64,000 bases of DNA from Paraburkholderia sp. IMGN_8. Lineage in GTDB: Bacteria > Pseudomonadota > Gammaproteobacteria > Burkholderiales > Burkholderiaceae. The notes beneath the pieces were generated by a model. The model was not told the DNA's origin and made no database searches. It worked only from the letters and a program-made list of their open reading frames with translations. Position 1 is the stretch's first letter. Each line of letters starts with the position of its first letter. Positions 1 to 9,728 of this stretch are shown here, in pieces. Position numbers and translations under genes: made by a program. Where the stretch lies: assembly GCF_038050405.1 (NCBI RefSeq), contig NZ_CP150900.1:4340001-4404000 (forward strand), written 5' to 3'.

Positions 1-431
1 TCGAGCCCATTCTTTCGGTCATCAGCGCCAAACGCGTACACGTCGGCCCTGTGGGCGCAGGTCACGTAACAAAAATCATCAACAACCTTCTGACCGGCGT
101 ACACCTTCTGGCAACCAGCGAAGCCGTCCGTGCGGCGGAAGCCGTTGGCGTTGACCCGCAAAAGCTGGTCGAGGCGCTAAACGGCGGCTCGGGCCGCAAT
201 AGCGCGACGTTGACGAATTACCCCACGTGGATATTCAACGACAAGTTCGACTCCGGCTTCACGATGAAGCTGATGCGTAAGGACGTTCGCCTTGCGATGG
301 ACCTGCTGCGCAGCATCGACGCCAATGCGCCGATAAGCGCGGAAGCGGGCCGCTTGTGGGCGGAGAGCGCCAGCTCCATTGGTGATGCGGAAGATTTCAA
401 TCGCATCGTCCAGTTCGTTCCGGAACGGTAA
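1..431 (+). CDS. 3-hydroxyisobutyrate dehydrogenase-family oxidoreductase, C-terminal part
   Basis: The reading frame is already open at position 3 and stops at 431, so the gene starts outside the window and its Rossmann domain is not visible. What remains is the all-helical C-terminal domain of a beta-hydroxyacid dehydrogenase. The family motif G-x-G-x-x-x-K-x-x-N-N is present (GAGHVTKIINN), with the Lys that is catalytic in this family and the Asn that binds substrate. The family oxidises a 3-hydroxy acid to a semialdehyde with NAD(P)+. The next gene is an aldehyde dehydrogenase 24 bases downstream, so the two probably act in sequence, alcohol to aldehyde to acid, in one operon. The substrate cannot be read from sequence. 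Confidence 0.85.
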   Translation, partial: EPILSVISAKRVHVGPVGAGHVTKIINNLLTGVHLLATSEAVRAAEAVGVDPQKLVEALNGGSGRNSATLTNYPTWIFNDKFDSGFTMKLMRKDVRLAMDLLRSIDANAPISAEAGRLWAESASSIGDAEDFNRIVQFVPER

Positions 432-455
432 TCGACAGCTACAGGAGTATTGAAA

Positions 456-1967
456 GTGGAATTCAACGAAGCAGAACAGTTGCTGGCCGCATTTGCGCAT
501 TTCTTCCCGGGCGTGAAGACCATCGGTTCTTTCGTCGGTGGCGAGCTTGTCGAAGGTACCGGCGACGATATCCAGCTTTACAACCCTGCAACAGGAAAGG
601 CGAGCCTCGCATACAAGGACGGCGGAGCCGCAATCGCGGCACAGGCTGCCGATGCGGCAGAACGTGCGCAGAAGGAGTGGTGGGCGTTGACCCACGCGGC
701 ACGTGGACGGGTGATGTTTGCCATCGCGCGCGAATTGCGCTCCGATGTCGAGAACATTGCACGCCTGGAGTCGATTGGCTCTGGCAAGCCGATTCGCGAC
801 TGTCGCGGCGAAGTCGCGAAGGTGGCAGAGATGTTCGAATACTACGGCGGCTGGACCGACAAGTTTTACGGCGAAGTGATTCCGGTGCCGACGTCGCACT
901 TGAACTACACGCGTCGTGAGCCTGCAGGTACGGTGTTGCAGATTACACCGTGGAACGCGCCCATCTTCACATGCGGTTGGCAAGTTGCGCCGGCCATCGC
1001 GATGGGCAACGCTGTTCTTCTCAAACCGTCCGAATTGACGCCCTTCACATCGCTGGTCGTCGGCATGCTTGCCGAGAAAGCGGGAGCACCGAAGGGGCTC
1101 ATCAATGTCCTGTCAGGATACGGCCACACGGTCGGGCAGGCAGCCATTGGCAACAAGGCTGTCAAGAAAGTCGTGTTCGTCGGCTCGCCCGCGACCGGTA
1201 TCCGGATTGCAGAAGCCGCCGCGAAGCGTGTGCTTCCGTGCGTACTTGAGCTCGGCGGCAAGTCGGCGAACATCATCTTCGGCGACGCAGACCTGAAGCG
1301 CGCAGCGCTAACCGCCCAGGCCGCGATTTTCGCCGGCGCGGGCCAAAGCTGCGTCGCGGGTTCGCGGCTGCTGGTGCAAAGGTCGATTTACAACGAGTTC
1401 GTCGAAATGGTCGCCACGGGCGCGAAGAAGATTAAGGTCGGGGCGCCACTGGACGACGCGACGGAGGTCGGTCCGATTAACAATCGCCGGCAGTACGAAC
1501 ACGTCATGAAGATGATTTCGAGTGGCGTGGACGCTGGTGCAACGCTGTCAGCCGGTTCTACGGACGTCTCCGAGGGTGGCTATTTTGTTTCGCCGACCGT
1601 GCTGTCAAACGTGACGAACGACATGGACGTCGCGCGCACCGAGATTTTTGGGCCGGTCGTGGCCGCCATTCCATTTGATTCAGAAGAGGAAGCGCTCGCC
1701 ATTGCGAACGATACAGAATTTGGACTTGCAGGCGCAGTGTGGACGACCGATGTCGGTCGCGCGCATCGCGTGGCGGCGCAGGTCAATGCCGGAACATTCT
1801 GGATTAATGGGTACAAGACCATCAATGTCGCGTCGCCGTTCGGTGGCTATGGTCTGAGCGGCTACGGACGTTCGAGCGGTGTCGAAGCGCTCTACGAATA
1901 TACGCAAACCAAGAGCGTTTGGGTGGAAACGGCCAAAGAGCCGGCTACGGCGTTTGGCTATCTGTAA
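456..1967 (+). CDS. NAD(P)-dependent aldehyde dehydrogenase
   Basis: Full-length aldehyde dehydrogenase (503 aa from this start) that would oxidise an aldehyde to its acid in the cytoplasm. Visible family marks are the cofactor-binding stretch TPWNAP, the catalytic Glu in LELGGKSA, the catalytic Cys in AGQSCVAGSR, and the C-terminal FGPVVAAIPF and PFGGYGLSGYGR segments. A TTG at 450 also opens the frame, but it lies only 2 bases after the AGGAG ribosome site at 443-447; GTG at 456 has 8-base spacing and is preferred. It follows the oxidoreductase by 24 bases. It resembles betaine-aldehyde/vanillin-type dehydrogenases, but the substrate is not determinable. Confidence 0.92.
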   Translation: MEFNEAEQLLAAFAHFFPGVKTIGSFVGGELVEGTGDDIQLYNPATGKASLAYKDGGAAIAAQAADAAERAQKEWWALTHAARGRVMFAIARELRSDVENIARLESIGSGKPIRDCRGEVAKVAEMFEYYGGWTDKFYGEVIPVPTSHLNYTRREPAGTVLQITPWNAPIFTCGWQVAPAIAMGNAVLLKPSELTPFTSLVVGMLAEKAGAPKGLINVLSGYGHTVGQAAIGNKAVKKVVFVGSPATGIRIAEAAAKRVLPCVLELGGKSANIIFGDADLKRAALTAQAAIFAGAGQSCVAGSRLLVQRSIYNEFVEMVATGAKKIKVGAPLDDATEVGPINNRRQYEHVMKMISSGVDAGATLSAGSTDVSEGGYFVSPTVLSNVTNDMDVARTEIFGPVVAAIPFDSEEEALAIANDTEFGLAGAVWTTDVGRAHRVAAQVNAGTFWINGYKTINVASPFGGYGLSGYGRSSGVEALYEYTQTKSVWVETAKEPATAFGYL

Positions 1968-1976
1968 CAGCGCAGT

Positions 1977-2003
1977 GCCCTCGCTCACTAGAAGAGCGAG
2001 GGC
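1977..2003 (+). terminator. hairpin after the aldehyde dehydrogenase gene
   Basis: A perfect 9-bp stem (GCCCTCGCT at 1977-1985, AGCGAGGGC at 1995-2003) with a 9-base loop lies 10 bases after the stop. It has no U-run, so it may attenuate or stabilise mRNA rather than terminate fully before the DUF3100 gene. Confidence 0.45.
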
Positions 2004-2030
2004 GTGAGGAAACCAGAAAAGGGAGCAGTG

Positions 2031-3374
2031 ATGGAACACACGCTAACGTCGCCGCGCACTGAAAGCAATGGGATAAGAAGCGCGAAGCTGTTCTTGTACG
2101 CGGCGGTCATCCTTCTCATCGCCGAGTTTATAGGCTCATTTACCTTCAAGGTCGGGCCCGGGAAGGTGGTCCTGCTTCCGATGATATGGGCGCTACTGCT
2201 CGGTGCCGCACTCGGCCTTACGAGTGACCGCTGGCGAAGCGCGGCACGGCTCGATGCGAAGACGCAGTTCCTTGCCGCTGCGATTTTGCAGCCAGCGCTA
2301 CTTCTGTTCATCTCGAAGCTTGGTCTTCTTGTCGGAAGCGCGTTGCCCAAGCTTGCAGCAGCCGGGTGGGCGTTGGCGTTCCAGGAGCTGGGGCACTTCG
2401 TTGGCACCATTCTCCTCGGTTTGCCAATCGCCCTCCTGCTTGGTATCAAGAGAGAGGCAATTGGTGCGACCTTCTCCGTCGGTCGCGAACCCAGTCTCGC
2501 CATCATCGGCGAGAAATACGGGATGGATTCGGCGGAAGGACGCGGCGTTCTGGCCGAATACCTGACCGGGACCGTGTTCGGCGCGGTCTTCATTGCAATC
2601 TTCGCGGGCTTTGTTGCCAGTCTGAACATCTTCCATCCCTTGGCTCTGGCGATGGGTTCGGGGGTTGGCTCCGGGAGCATGATGGCCGCGGCCTCGGGTG
2701 CGATTGCGGCACAGCAGACGCCGGAGATGGCCAAATCCGTGCTCACGTTTGCGGCCGCCAGCAATCTTATCACTACCACCATCGGAACGTACTTCACTCT
2801 GTTCATCTCCTTGCCGATGGCTGTATGGGGCTACCGGCTTCTCGAGCCGATTATCGGTCGAACGACCAAGGCATCCGGCGCGTCCGATGCGATTTCAGCC
2901 GCTCGTCCAAAGCTGGGCGACGTGCAGACTGAAGCTCCAGAACTTGGCTACGGCGGCAAGTTGCTCGCATGGGGCGTGACGGCGGTCCTGGCGCTGGTTT
3001 GTGACTGGATTACCCATGGGACCACGCCCATCGAGGGCCTGCCCGGGATGCTGGTGATGGTCCTTGCTGTCATCGTAGGGGATGCAATCTGCAATGCGAC
3101 CGGCCGCAAAATTCCTGCAGTGTGCTGGGTATCGCTTGTTGCCATGTTCCTCACTTCGCCGCTCTGCCCTTGGGGCGCGCAAATCGCGACTCTCAGCGCA
3201 AAGAACGACTTCCTCGGCGTCACTACTCCAATGCTGACGTTTGCAGGGCTCTCCATCGCAAAGGACGTTCCGGCGTTCCGTCGGCTCGGCTGGAGAATCG
3301 TTCTGGTCTCGTTCGTAGCGAACGCAGGGACGTTCCTCGGCGCCACGCTTGTCGCTCAAATCTTTCACGTCTGA
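2031..3374 (+). CDS. DUF3100 family multi-spanning membrane protein
   Basis: A 447-aa hydrophobic protein with roughly ten predicted membrane helices (for example [19 protein letters not shown] and [15 protein letters not shown]) and small-residue-rich loops such as [18 protein letters not shown]. The overall pattern matches the DUF3100 membrane family, whose function is not established; the position between catabolic genes suggests transport. An upstream in-frame start at 2004 exists, but ATG 2031 follows a GGGAG ribosome site at the right distance and gives a proper N-terminus. It lies between the aldehyde dehydrogenase and an ArgE-like hydrolase, so uptake or export of the compound handled by those enzymes is an inference. 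Confidence 0.75.
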   Translation: MEHTLTSPRTESNGIRSAKLFLYAAVILLIAEFIGSFTFKVGPGKVVLLPMIWALLLGAALGLTSDRWRSAARLDAKTQFLAAAILQPALLLFISKLGLLVGSALPKLAAAGWALAFQELGHFVGTILLGLPIALLLGIKREAIGATFSVGREPSLAIIGEKYGMDSAEGRGVLAEYLTGTVFGAVFIAIFAGFVASLNIFHPLALAMGSGVGSGSMMAAASGAIAAQQTPEMAKSVLTFAAASNLITTTIGTYFTLFISLPMAVWGYRLLEPIIGRTTKASGASDAISAARPKLGDVQTEAPELGYGGKLLAWGVTAVLALVCDWITHGTTPIEGLPGMLVMVLAVIVGDAICNATGRKIPAVCWVSLVAMFLTSPLCPWGAQIATLSAKNDFLGVTTPMLTFAGLSIAKDVPAFRRLGWRIVLVSFVANAGTFLGATLVAQIFHV

Positions 3375-3580
3375 CCACTCACGCTCGCGTGGCGATGCAT
3401 GGCAACGGAACGCATTACGTTTCGCTGGACTCAGTCATCCGCACCATGATGCTGACCGGTGCCGATATGAAGACGAAGTACAAGGAAACGTCCAGAGGCG
3501 GCCTGGCCGTCAACATCATTGATGTGCTGATGCGACGAAATCGCGCAGTCAACCACCGCCACGTTTTTGAGGAGCCTTTG

Positions 3581-4768
3581 ATGTCAACTCCTGTTGCGAC
3601 AGCCACAACGTTCGACTGGGTCGAATCGTTGATGAGGATGGACACTACTAGTCGGAACTCGAATCTCGGCTTGATTGAGACCGTGCGCGACTACTTCAGC
3701 AGGAATGGCCTCGTCAGCACGTTGACGTACGACGAAGGTGGGAAAAAGGCAAACCTTTTTGCGACGATTCCTGCGCGAGATGGCGCGACCAACGGCGGCG
3801 TCGTTCTCTCCGGGCACACCGATGTGGTTCCCATAGACGGTCAGCAGTGGAACACCGACCCATTCGTTCCGGTCCTGAAAGACGGCCGTCTGTATGGACG
3901 GGGCTCGTGCGATATGAAAGGCTTTATAGGCGTGGCCCTGGGCCTCGTGCCAGGTATCGACCGTGCGCGTTTGTCCAGTCCCATCCACTTCGCGCTTTCC
4001 TACGATGAGGAAATTGGATGCGCAGGCGCGCCGTCGATGATTGCCGATTTACTGGAGCGAGGCATTCGGCCCGACGGGTGCATCGTTGGCGAGCCGAGCA
4101 GCATGCGGGTCGTTGTGGCCCACAAGGGCATTAACGCATATCGCTGTTGCGTCAACGGACACGCGGCGCATTCGTCACTTACTCCGAAGGGCGTCAATGC
4201 CATCGAATACGCAGCGCGGCTGATTTGCTTCATCCGGGACGTGGCTGAGCGTTACAAGTATGAGGGGCCATTCGACGAGGCATTCGATGTACCCTTCACC
4301 ACGGTTCAGACAGGCACCATCAGCGGCGGTATCGCGGTAAATACCGTCCCCGCCCATTGCAATTTCTCATTTGAGTTCCGGAATCTTCCCGGGGTCAACG
4401 CCGAAGGTATCTATCAGCAGATTAGGGAATACGCAGAACAGACGCTGCTCCCGAAAATGAGAATGGTCCGGGAAGAAGCAAGCATCACGTTCGAGAAGAT
4501 TTCCACAGCACCCGCGCTGGACACGGCCGAGCAGGAGGCCATCAACGGGCTGGTCCGGGCGCTTTGTCGTGACACGGACACACGGAAGGTGGCTTATGCG
4601 ACGGAGGCCGGACTGTTCCAGAAGGCCGGCATTCCGAGTATCGTCTGCGGCCCGGGGAACATCGAACAGGCACATAAGCCGAACGAATTTGTCGAAGTGC
4701 AGCAACTCGAAATGTGCGAGAGCTTCCTGAAGAAGCTCGTGGCGAGTCTCTCGGTTAAGTCTGACTGA
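3581..4768 (+). CDS. acetylornithine deacetylase-like M20 amidohydrolase
   Basis: A 395-aa zinc-dependent amidohydrolase of the ArgE/DapE (M20) family. All expected metal and catalytic residues are visible: H79 and D81 in SGHTDV, bridging D111 in RGSCDMKG, the E143-E144 pair in YDEEIG, E171 in GEPSSM, and the late His in [10 protein letters not shown]. The central dimerisation domain (about residues 185-300) is intact. ATG 3581 was chosen because GAGG lies just upstream and homologues begin near here; the frame is open further upstream but that part overlaps the DUF3100 gene. The setting with transport and dehydrogenase genes suggests an N-acyl amino acid or similar catabolic substrate rather than arginine synthesis. 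Confidence 0.88.
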   Translation: MSTPVATATTFDWVESLMRMDTTSRNSNLGLIETVRDYFSRNGLVSTLTYDEGGKKANLFATIPARDGATNGGVVLSGHTDVVPIDGQQWNTDPFVPVLKDGRLYGRGSCDMKGFIGVALGLVPGIDRARLSSPIHFALSYDEEIGCAGAPSMIADLLERGIRPDGCIVGEPSSMRVVVAHKGINAYRCCVNGHAAHSSLTPKGVNAIEYAARLICFIRDVAERYKYEGPFDEAFDVPFTTVQTGTISGGIAVNTVPAHCNFSFEFRNLPGVNAEGIYQQIREYAEQTLLPKMRMVREEASITFEKISTAPALDTAEQEAINGLVRALCRDTDTRKVAYATEAGLFQKAGIPSIVCGPGNIEQAHKPNEFVEVQQLEMCESFLKKLVASLSVKSD

Positions 4769-5369
4769 GTAAGCAGCCAGCAGCCTCGTTTTAGCGCTGC
4801 CGCCACCGGGACACGTACAGATGCCTCGAAGAAGGTCACGGTTCGGTTGCCGGTACCAGACATCGCGTTTGCGGGCACCTCAGTCCATCCTCCAAATCAC
4901 ATTCTCGCCAGTTAGGGCAGGAATTCGACATTGCCGCGACGTCAGCGAGAATGTTACCTCGCCCGTAGCGCTCGCGCGTGCCGAGGCGGCCCGAGGAGAA
5001 AAGCGATAAGCGCCGAGCGTCCCAGCCAGGAGACATCTTCGGCTTCGCCTATAGGCCGGATTGTCTAGCGCCTGCGGACAGGTCTTCGGGGATGTTGCCA
5101 GCGTTCTAATAAACAGAACAAGAACGTGAACCCAATGCTATTGGTGAGTAATTTTGTTGAGCCGACACTGCTTTTCACGAGTAGCGGACACGCCTTTTTA
5201 GCGGGCCGCCTCGGGTGAGCGATTGGCGGGGTTATCCGTCGGATAAGGTTCTTCTGGTAGCAGTTCGGGAATTTGACTTGCGAATGTGCTGCTCAGAGAA
5301 ATCTTAATAATTCGGACACCATATGAAGATATACATAAACGAACGTTCTAGCACGGTCTGGAGATAGTC
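4769..5369. other. 601-base intergenic stretch
   Basis: No convincing gene. It contains a perfect separated inverted repeat, ACATTCTCGC at 4899-4908 and GCGAGAATGT at 4945-4954, with 36 bases between arms. The last 100 bases become AT-richer and hold a small palindrome GAACGTTC near 5341, just before the binding-protein gene, whose ribosome site is GGAG at about 5360. The promoter for that gene should lie here, but no clear -35/-10 pair with normal spacing was found. Confidence 0.4.
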
Positions 5370-6515
5370 ATGAGCCTTACGAAGAAAGTGGTCGTTGTCG
5401 GCGGTGCAGTTAGCGCCCTTGCATGTGGTGGTGTGTATGCGCAGGATGACACCGTGAAACTCGGATTTGCCGGTCCATTGACTGGTCAGAACGCAAATCT
5501 GGGGAAAGACGTTGAGCGCGGCGCGCGGATGGCGGTTGACGACCTGAACGCCAGTCCCCCGATAATCGGTGGTCAGAAGGTGAAGATTTCCCTTCAGGTC
5601 GAGGACGACGCCGGTGACCCACGTCAGGCGACACAGGTCGCGCAGCGGCTCGTTGATGCCGGTGTGAAAGGTGTGGTTGGCCACTTCAACTCCGGCGCGA
5701 CAATCCCTGCTTCGAAAATCTATTACGACGCACACATTCCGCAAATCTCGCAGTCGTCGACGAATCCGAAGTACACGATGCAAGGATTCAATACGGCCTT
5801 CCGTCTGGTTGCCAACGACGCTCAGCTAGGCTCAGTGCTAGGGAAGTATGCTGTTCAAAAGCTGAACGCGAAGACGTTCGCCGTAATCGACGACCGTACT
5901 GCGTATGGCGAAGGCATCGCTGACGAATTTTCGAAGTCGGCAACGGCTGCCGGCGCGAAACTCACCTCCCGACAGTACACAACGGACAAGGCGACCGACT
6001 TCAGGGGCGTGCTGACATCTGTCAAGGGTGCATCGCCCGATGTTGTCTTCTACGGCGGCATGGACGCGCAGGGTGGTCCAATGCTGAAGCAGATGGCTCA
6101 GCTTGACATTGCGGCAAAGTTCATGGGAGGCGATGGGATTTGCACGGGTGAGTTGCCTTCGCTTGCTGGCTCCTCGTTACAGAACCGCTCGGTTGTCTGC
6201 GCCGAGGCTGGCGGAATCACGAGCGAATACCAGCCTGGCATGCAGGCATTCAAGGACCGCTTCAAGAAGAAATATGGCGAGGACGTGGTCATCTATGCAC
6301 CGTACGCCTATGACGCGATAATGATTCTGGTCGACGCTATGAAGCGGGCGAACTCATCGGACCCGGCAAAGTATCTGCCGTACCTCAAAAAGACGGACTA
6401 CAAGGGCATCATCGGCGAGACGCAGTTTGACAATAAGGGCGACCTCAAGGACGCAACCTTGACGCTCTATACGTTCAGGGATGGCAAACGAGAAAGCTTG
6501 GGCGTGCAACATTAA
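5370..6515 (+). CDS. branched-chain amino acid ABC transporter-type periplasmic binding protein
   Basis: A 381-aa periplasmic ligand-binding protein of the LivJ/LivK family. It has a Sec signal peptide (residues 1-24, cleavage after GVYAQ or nearby) and then the family opening TVKLGFAGPLTGQNA, the ligand-loop segment GHFNSGATIPAS, and the hinge-region YGGMDAQGGPM. No permease or ATPase genes are adjacent, so it is an orphan that must share a transporter or act as a sensor partner. It is the same length as the paralogue at 52709-53854 and colinear with it, but diverged. Its place between two ArgE-like genes suggests that it delivers the substrate of this cluster; this is inference. Confidence 0.88.
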   Translation: MSLTKKVVVVGGAVSALACGGVYAQDDTVKLGFAGPLTGQNANLGKDVERGARMAVDDLNASPPIIGGQKVKISLQVEDDAGDPRQATQVAQRLVDAGVKGVVGHFNSGATIPASKIYYDAHIPQISQSSTNPKYTMQGFNTAFRLVANDAQLGSVLGKYAVQKLNAKTFAVIDDRTAYGEGIADEFSKSATAAGAKLTSRQYTTDKATDFRGVLTSVKGASPDVVFYGGMDAQGGPMLKQMAQLDIAAKFMGGDGICTGELPSLAGSSLQNRSVVCAEAGGITSEYQPGMQAFKDRFKKKYGEDVVIYAPYAYDAIMILVDAMKRANSSDPAKYLPYLKKTDYKGIIGETQFDNKGDLKDATLTLYTFRDGKRESLGVQH

Positions 6516-6598
6516 CCTCGTCTATCTCACTGGTGACATCGGTTGATTGATGTCGCCAGTCCTAGTCAGTAACAGCAAGATTGTCTGCGAGGTGAACG

Positions 6599-7414
6599 TT
6601 GTCAGATGCTGCTCGGGTCGTCGTGGCGGCCGAGGTTGATTCGTTTGATTGGGTTCATCGGCTCATGTCGATGGATACGACGAAGCGCGAATTGAATCTG
6701 GGACTTATGGAACTCATGAGGGACCATTTCGTCAGGCGAGGTCTTCCGGCTGACCTCACGCGGTGCAGCAGCGGCAAGAAGGCTTTTCTCGTGGCGACAG
6801 TTCCGACATACGACGGTCGAACTCGAGGCGGAATCGTACTGACGGGTCACACAGACGTATTCCCGGTTGAAAGTCAGTCATGGGACACGGACCCCTTCAG
6901 ACCAGAGGTCAAGGACGGTCGCGTGTACGGGCGCGGCGCTTGTGACATGAAAGGCTTCATCGGAGTGGCACTGGGGCTTGTTCCCGTAATGCAATCGGCG
7001 CCGCTGGCGTCGCCATTTCACTTCGCTTTCTCGTACGACGAGAGCTTTCCATGCGCAGGCGCGCCGTCGCTTTTCGCCGACTTCGTTAAGCGTGACGTGA
7101 GGCCTCAGCGCTTTGTCTTCGGTAAACCTAGCTCTATGAAGGTTGTTGCACGCCGCGGCCGCGTTGGCGCCTATTGCCGATACATCAGGAGGCGCGCACC
7201 ACTCAGGGATGCCGAGCGGACCGCAGTGTTGTATGCGGCTGAGAAGGGGCTGTTTGATGTCGAAGGTACCAGCGACATTGTGTGTGGTCCTGGCAACATC
7301 GAACAGGCGCATGGGTCGAACGAATACGTGGAACTGCAGCAGTTGGCTGAGTGCAGCCGGTTTTTGAAGCGCCTTGTGGTTAACGCTTGCATCGCAGAGT
7401 CCTTTCGACGTTAG
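6599..7414 (+). pseudogene. decayed ArgE-like M20 amidohydrolase with internal deletion
   Basis: A 271-aa frame clearly related to the ArgE-like protein at 3581-4768 but about 124 residues shorter. The N-terminal catalytic part aligns through GHTDVF, RGACDMKG and the region after it, then the sequence jumps to the C-terminal part ([10 protein letters not shown]), so most of the dimerisation domain is missing. Two metal/catalytic residues are also changed: the EE pair is ES (YDESFP) and GEPSSM is GKPSSM. With both losses it should not work as an M20 hydrolase. The frame is still open, starting at TTG 6599 after a GAGG, so it may still be translated. Probably a duplication that has decayed. Confidence 0.75.
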
Positions 7415-7696
7415 AGCCAATGCTAATTTGAGCGCGAATGAAATTTGGAGCACCATCGCGACGGCAGCATGCAGTCTTCGAGCGCTGTGGTGAGCCAGAA
7501 TTGCTTTCCTTCGCTGCTATCATGGACGACCGCCCCGGCGGAAATAGGTCAGGAAGAAATGCCTGCAATTCGTCAATGGTCGACGTTGGTGCTAGCGACG
7601 ACAGCGGCGCCAGATAAAGCCTCACTGCGCGTTAGAGGCTTCCGCTGAACTACCTTTTTGGGCTCCATGCAAATAAGCAAGCCCCCGGCATCCGTC

Positions 7697-8008
7697 CTAC
7701 GGTTTGCCTTTGAGCCTAAATGGAGCCAACAGTGACTGCACATCCACCTCCTGCCCCTGAAGCAGAAGCAGACGCGCGTGAAGCACGGTGTTTTCGAGAA
7801 CGAGCTTGGCTGTGCTCAGCAGGTACAGCGCGTGGATATCAGAGACCGACATGTTGCCGGCTTCGACCTGGTGATGACGCTCGACGAGAGAGGTCATGAC
7901 CAAGCGCCTGAGCTCCTGCTCTCCGAACGGCAGGTCCGCGTAGTCAATGGGGTCATCAGCTTCGACTTCTTGCAGCATGTCAACAAGCGTTTCTGTGCTC
8001 ACTTCCAT
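7697..8008 (-). CDS. conserved-looking hypothetical protein
   Basis: A 103-aa acidic, helical protein with no motif that I recognise. The start MEVSTETLVD at 8008 is preferred because AAGGAG sits just upstream; the longer frame from 8065 has no ribosome site. The middle and C-terminal parts (HALYLLSTAKLVLENTVLHARLLL) look like amphipathic helices. It is divergent from the SRAP-like remnant that begins about 15 bases away. Function unknown. Confidence 0.55.
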   Translation of the reverse strand: MEVSTETLVDMLQEVEADDPIDYADLPFGEQELRRLVMTSLVERHHQVEAGNMSVSDIHALYLLSTAKLVLENTVLHARLLLLQGQEVDVQSLLAPFRLKGKP

Positions 8009-8022
8009 GTGTCTGCTCCTTG

Positions 8023-8355
8023 ATGTCGTTAAGGACCAGCATAGCCAAACAGCCTCATCCAGCACCCTTAGCCTACCGGTTCTACTGGCCGGAGTCCAGC
8101 TTGGAACGTCTCAACGTTAGCCCGTTGGGACGTCGCTATACGTCCGCCCAAGTATCAAAGCTTGTAGTCCGGTTGTCGACGACGGACGTGCCTCCGCCAG
8201 AAACTGCGGCCGCAGGTCACGACCGCTGCATTGTTCTCATAACGCCTGAAAACGTTGACGCGTGGCTGAATCCGGATGGGTCGGACTTGGCGGCGCAGTA
8301 TGCGATACTGGATGACAGGGGCCGTCCTTACTACGAGCACCTGCTGGCTGCCTGA
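8023..8355 (+). pseudogene. remnant of an SRAP (SOS response-associated peptidase) gene
   Basis: A 110-aa frame whose last 45 residues read like the C-terminus of Burkholderia SRAP/YedK proteins, including the HDRCIVLI strand, WLNP, and the terminal ILDDRGRPYYEH stretch. SRAP proteins are about 220 aa and begin with the catalytic MCGR, which is absent here. The first 60 residues are not clearly SRAP, so the gene has lost its N-terminus and active-site Cys. SRAP crosslinks to abasic sites in DNA; this copy should not. It could also be a short uncharacterised protein that shares only the tail. Confidence 0.45.
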
Positions 8356-8382
8356 CCGTTCGCAATCATCTGCAACTGACGA

Positions 8383-8607
8383 ATGCACCTTTGGATTCAA
8401 CCTTGCGCGCGTTGCGCTGACCTGTACGGTAAGTCGGCGGCCGAGCTTCCGCACCAGGACCTCACGCTTAACGGTGCCGGCGCGGTGAAAGACGCGCGAG
8501 CAGAAGAGCACTACACCTGCGTTCGGTGCCGCGCGGTGTTTGCGCGAATTCTCGCCGGGCCGCCGACGCGGCAGATTTGGATGATGCTTAACGCCGGTCA
8601 GCATTGA
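8383..8607 (+). CDS. small CxxC-CxxC zinc-ribbon-like hypothetical protein
   Basis: A 74-aa protein with two Cys pairs, CARC near residue 8 and CVRC near residue 46, spaced as in a small zinc ribbon. No signal peptide is seen. It begins 27 bases after the SRAP-like remnant on the same strand. No specific family is recognised; single-stranded nucleic acid or protein binding is possible for such folds. Confidence 0.5.
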   Translation: MHLWIQPCARCADLYGKSAAELPHQDLTLNGAGAVKDARAEEHYTCVRCRAVFARILAGPPTRQIWMMLNAGQH

Positions 8608-8773
8608 CGCAACGCTTGCTCAAAACTCTCAGCAGCTCGAGTTTAGTCACGCTTCGATTGCACCAAATCGTGCGCAAGCTGCGCTCGATTTTCGCCGGCA
8701 ATACGCCTCGTAAACGGGGATTCCGGGACGACGCACTCCGCTCGTTAACTTAACCGGTGCGCGAAGACAATAG

Positions 8774-9595
8774 TTACACGTCCCATTCCGGGGCGAACGG
8801 CGGGGTGACGAAACGGTGGTTCTTCGGCAACACCGCAATAGCGTGACGGTCCTCATCGTCGAGTTTCACCGCCAGCGCGTCGAGATTGGATTTTTGACTT
8901 TCGCGGCGTTGAGCCTTAGGAATCACGGCGACCCCGTCCTGTTCCAGTAGCCAGGCGAGTGCAACTTGGGCAGCAGTCGCGCCATGCTTGGCGCCGATTA
9001 CCTGAAGTACGGGGTCGCTTGCTGCCCTGCCTTGTGCAAGCGGGGCATAGGCGACGAGCGGAATGCCTTTCTCGCGCAAGTAGCTCAGCATTTTCGACTG
9101 GTCCAGGAACGCGTGGTATTCAATCTGGTGGCAGGCGATGGGTGCGCCGATTTCCTCGATGGCTGTTCGCAGCATCGTCATGTTGAAATTGCACACGCCT
9201 ATTGAGCGGACTGTCCCGTTTTGCAGAAAGCCTTGCATTGTCTCCATGACTGCGCCGAGGTCCATGTCACGCGACGGCCAATGCACCATGTACAGGTCAA
9301 CGTGGTCGACACCGAGCTTTCCGAGGCTGGCGTCCAGTGCGCGGCGAAGGGACTCCGGCTTGAGATTCTCGTGCCATACCTTGGTCGTCAGATGCAGTTG
9401 CTTTCGCGCGAGACCCGAGGCAGCAATTGCGGCGCCGACAGCTTCCTCGTTCTGATACATCTCGGCGGTGTCGATGTGTCGGTATCCGAGTTCCAGTGCA
9501 CTTTCAACTACCGGTTGGCAACCTCCGCCCGGCATACGGAATGTGCCAAATCCGAGGCGCGGCAGTTCAATTCCCTGTGTTTTCAAAGCTTCCAT
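8774..9595 (-). CDS. aldo/keto reductase (2,5-diketo-D-gluconate reductase type)
   Basis: A 273-aa NADPH-dependent aldo/keto reductase with the usual (beta/alpha)8 motifs. The tetrad residues are visible: Asp in HIDTAEMY, Tyr in the same segment, Lys in TTKVWH, and His in MVHWP. Cofactor-site residues follow in the C-terminal VIPKAQRRES stretch. The start MEALKTQGIELP at 9595 is chosen over an upstream in-frame codon because the conserved fold starts there and GGGAGA precedes it. The size and motifs fit DkgA/DkgB-like enzymes that reduce methylglyoxal or other small carbonyls. It is divergent from a LysR gene 133 bases away that probably controls it. Confidence 0.87.
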   Translation of the reverse strand: MEALKTQGIELPRLGFGTFRMPGGGCQPVVESALELGYRHIDTAEMYQNEEAVGAAIAASGLARKQLHLTTKVWHENLKPESLRRALDASLGKLGVDHVDLYMVHWPSRDMDLGAVMETMQGFLQNGTVRSIGVCNFNMTMLRTAIEEIGAPIACHQIEYHAFLDQSKMLSYLREKGIPLVAYAPLAQGRAASDPVLQVIGAKHGATAAQVALAWLLEQDGVAVIPKAQRRESQKSNLDALAVKLDDEDRHAIAVLPKNHRFVTPPFAPEWDV

Positions 9596-9728
9596 TGATG
9601 CTCTCCCAAGCTGGTTCGGGTCCGCAGCGCAAGCCACCGCGGAGTTCAGGAGGACAATCTCTCATTTTCTGATTGTTGAATAAAGTACGTGCCGTTCAAA
9701 TCAGTCGTGACTAAACTCTTCGAATGAG

